From positions 114,844-178,843 of the forward strand of contig JAPZUF010000001.1 in the NCBI GenBank assembly GCA_027533395.1: a DNA stretch of 64,000 nucleotides. Reading direction: 5' to 3'. Below the pieces are notes generated by a model, which worked only from the letters and a program-made list of their open reading frames with translations, was not told the origin of the DNA and searched no databases. Source of the DNA: Cyclobacteriaceae bacterium. Its GTDB lineage: Bacteria > Bacteroidota > Bacteroidia > Cytophagales > Cyclobacteriaceae. Positions 62,594 to 64,000 of the stretch are shown piece by piece (positions within the stretch are counted from its first letter, which is position 1; every line of letters starts with the position of its first letter). Both the position numbers and the translations under genes were made by a program.

Positions 62594-63829
62594 CTATTCA
62601 TAGCGTAAAGATTTCACCGGATTGACTGTCGCTGCTTTAAATGACTTATAGCCAACCGTTATAAATGCAATCAATAAAGTGACAATAAATCCTATTGCGA
62701 AGAGAAGTGGGCCAAGTTCTATTTTATAAGCAAAAGTATCCAGCCATTTATTCATGATAAACCAAGAAGCTGGCGCTGCCAATGCAAAACCAATTCCAAT
62801 CAACTTTAAATATTCTTTAGAAAACATGAATACAATTCCTTCCACTGATGCACCTAAAACTTTTCTAACACCTATTTCTTTATTTTTTTGATTGATCATA
62901 AAGGTGGCCAAACCAAATAATCCTAAGCAGCCAATAACAATAGCAAGGCTTGTAAATACTGTTAACAAAATGGAAGTTCTTTCTTCGCTTGCATAGAATT
63001 CACGAATGGATTCATCTAAAAAACGATAAGAGAATAACTCTTTTGGATATGTTTCCTCCCATAGTTTTTGTATTTCTGGTAAAGCTTTTTGAAATGCTTG
63101 TGGATGAATCTGCAAAGCCAAAGTTCTGTAATTACTTTTTCTGTTAAACAAAACAGTTGGCTCAATTTCACTTGTTAATGAGGTCGTGTGAAAATTTTCA
63201 ACAACACCCACAACAGGTAGCATTCTTCCCCAGATTCGAATTCTTTTTCCAATCATATCTTTGGGGTCAGTAAAGCCTGCAATTTCTGTTAATCTTTTAT
63301 TAACAACTACACTTCTTGCAGTATCCAAATCTTCTATGTTTGAACCTGCAATCATTTTTAAATTGAAAAGCGGAATATATTTATCGTCAACAGTTTTTAC
63401 TTGGGTATCCTTTCTTTTGTCGTCTGACTCACCTTCTAAAATAAAACCAGTGCCACTAACAGCTCCACTAGATGGAGGTGTATTGCATAGACTATAATTT
63501 TCTACTCCGCTTAGCGCTGCTATTCTACTAGCTAGAGTACGCATGTTGCTGGTTTGTATTGTATCAGTCTCAGGTCTTTCTTGAACCGGAATAGGAACAG
63601 TAACAATGGCATCTTGCTTAAATCCTAATTCTTTATTTTTAAAATAATTCATCTGATTAATCAATACCAATGTCCCAATTATCAGAAACTGGGAAATAAA
63701 GAATTGTGTTACGACTAAACTTTTTCTTAACACAAATCCTGATGCGTTTTTATTACCAAAAGTATTTTTTAACGCTGATGCTGGAGAAAAAGAAGAGATG
63801 AAAAATGCAGGATATAAACCAGATAGCAC
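62594..63829 (-). CDS. FtsX-like/MacB-type ABC transporter permease, C-terminal part (5' end disrupted)
   Basis: 411 residues from GTG 63829, but the frame is open to TAA at 63911-63913 and continues as a hydrophobic helix upstream, so this is not the real start. It is the second half of an 800-residue Bacteroidota permease: the linker LSGLYPAFFISSFSPASAL, an MacB periplasmic domain, and three final helices with NKEIGVRKVLGAS and NPVKSLRYE. The N-terminal half should follow upstream but is replaced within about 30 bases by non-homologous DNA with a transposase start. Most likely truncated by insertion; the missing half may lie beyond the window. Confidence 0.75.
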   Translation of the reverse strand: MLSGLYPAFFISSFSPASALKNTFGNKNASGFVLRKSLVVTQFFISQFLIIGTLVLINQMNYFKNKELGFKQDAIVTVPIPVQERPETDTIQTSNMRTLASRIAALSGVENYSLCNTPPSSGAVSGTGFILEGESDDKRKDTQVKTVDDKYIPLFNLKMIAGSNIEDLDTARSVVVNKRLTEIAGFTDPKDMIGKRIRIWGRMLPVVGVVENFHTTSLTSEIEPTVLFNRKSNYRTLALQIHPQAFQKALPEIQKLWEETYPKELFSYRFLDESIREFYASEERTSILLTVFTSLAIVIGCLGLFGLATFMINQKNKEIGVRKVLGASVEGIVFMFSKEYLKLIGIGFALAAPASWFIMNKWLDTFAYKIELGPLLFAIGFIVTLLIAFITVGYKSFKAATVNPVKSLRYE

Positions 63830-63899
63830 CGATACAACTATAACAATCGTTATAATAAAAACTGCTAGTCCGCAAAGATACCTAAACGTGACATAAGCT

Positions 63900-64000
63900 G
63901 TCTGGGTGTATTACGATCTTGAATAAAAATTAAGATCTATGAACTTACTTAGCTTCATTAAAGAATTTCCTACTGAGGACTCATGCAGAAATCATTTTAG
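63900..64000 (+). mobile_element. Left end of a probable IS1595-type insertion sequence (continues beyond window)
   Basis: The permease frame breaks at 63911-63913 and a transposase-like start follows at 63939 on the other strand. The exact element end (terminal inverted repeat and target duplication) cannot be fixed because the other end lies outside the window; the boundary is probably between 63880 and 63911. Confidence 0.5.
63939..64000 (+). CDS. IS1595-like transposase, N-terminal 20 residues (partial at window end)
   Basis: Twenty codons are visible from ATG 63939: MNLLSFIKEFPTEDSCRNHF. The pattern F-P-T/D-E-x-S-C-R followed by a hydrophobic residue is typical of the start of IS1595-type transposases, which precedes a Cys-rich zinc ribbon. 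It is short, so it could be chance, but it lies exactly where the permease is interrupted. Confidence 0.6.
   Translation, partial: MNLLSFIKEFPTEDSCRNHF

Overview
The window is from a Bacteroidota chromosome. It is AT-rich. Two large surface proteins carry an N-terminal signal peptide and a C-terminal type IX secretion (T9SS) sorting domain. Several genes are preceded by the Bacteroidota sigma-factor -7 motif TAnnTTTG, and many families are typical of the phylum (DUF4197, Haem_bd, PD40/OmpA proteins, FtsX-like half-permeases). I cannot name a genus from the sequence alone. No tRNA, rRNA or CRISPR array was seen, and no gene-free stretch exceeds about 300 bases.

Layout. 1-6.8 kb (+): end of a DUF4197 gene, a PaaN-type aldehyde dehydrogenase, then two regulator/oxidoreductase modules, SDR-TetR and TetR-SDR-membrane protein, separated by a membrane-bound class III nucleotide cyclase. 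Each TetR module has its own pair of palindromes that look like operators. 6.9-10.2 kb: two adjacent broken genes, an OmpA/PD40 protein frameshifted at an A8 run and a serine hydrolase split by an in-frame TAA. 10.2-13.9 kb (-): a 5-oxoprolinase operon, pxpB-pxpC-pxpA, plus an NRAMP-like transporter lacking the metal-binding motif. 13.9-15.9 kb (-): lrp, a PyrR-like phosphoribosyltransferase, panB and a 48-residue ORF, tightly packed, with a 23-bp palindrome before lrp.

16-42 kb is a large surface-polysaccharide locus, nearly all on the minus strand. It has an ABC exporter (Wzm/Wzt with a C-terminal sugar-binding domain), a sugar-modification cassette (cupin ketoisomerase, ATP-grasp, SDR, HAD, methyltransferase), about ten glycosyltransferases, an asparagine-synthase-like amidotransferase, and precursor genes (mannose-1-phosphate guanylyltransferase, arabinose-5-phosphate isomerase). 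The run ends in a T9SS-sorted PKD protein whose start overlaps the stop of the last glycosyltransferase. This is notable because in some Bacteroidota T9SS cargo is anchored to a special LPS. No initiating sugar-phosphate transferase lies in the window.

42-64 kb is mostly housekeeping: recQ; a second T9SS surface protein (IPT, FG-GAP-like and FN3-like repeats) bracketed by two near-identical terminators; an M28 peptidase; a haem-binding protein; an FMN-dependent glutamate-synthase-like enzyme; an MBL-fold RNA-processing-type hydrolase; gapN; deoC; two small secreted paralogues with a shared CxxCGxxH tail; a secreted nuclease; a PpiD/SurA-like chaperone; DUF493; pterin dehydratase; rsmI; and an inositol-monophosphatase. 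At the right edge an FtsX-like permease lacks its N-terminal half, and the first 20 codons of what looks like an IS1595-type transposase lie just beyond it. This suggests that an insertion sequence cut the permease gene.
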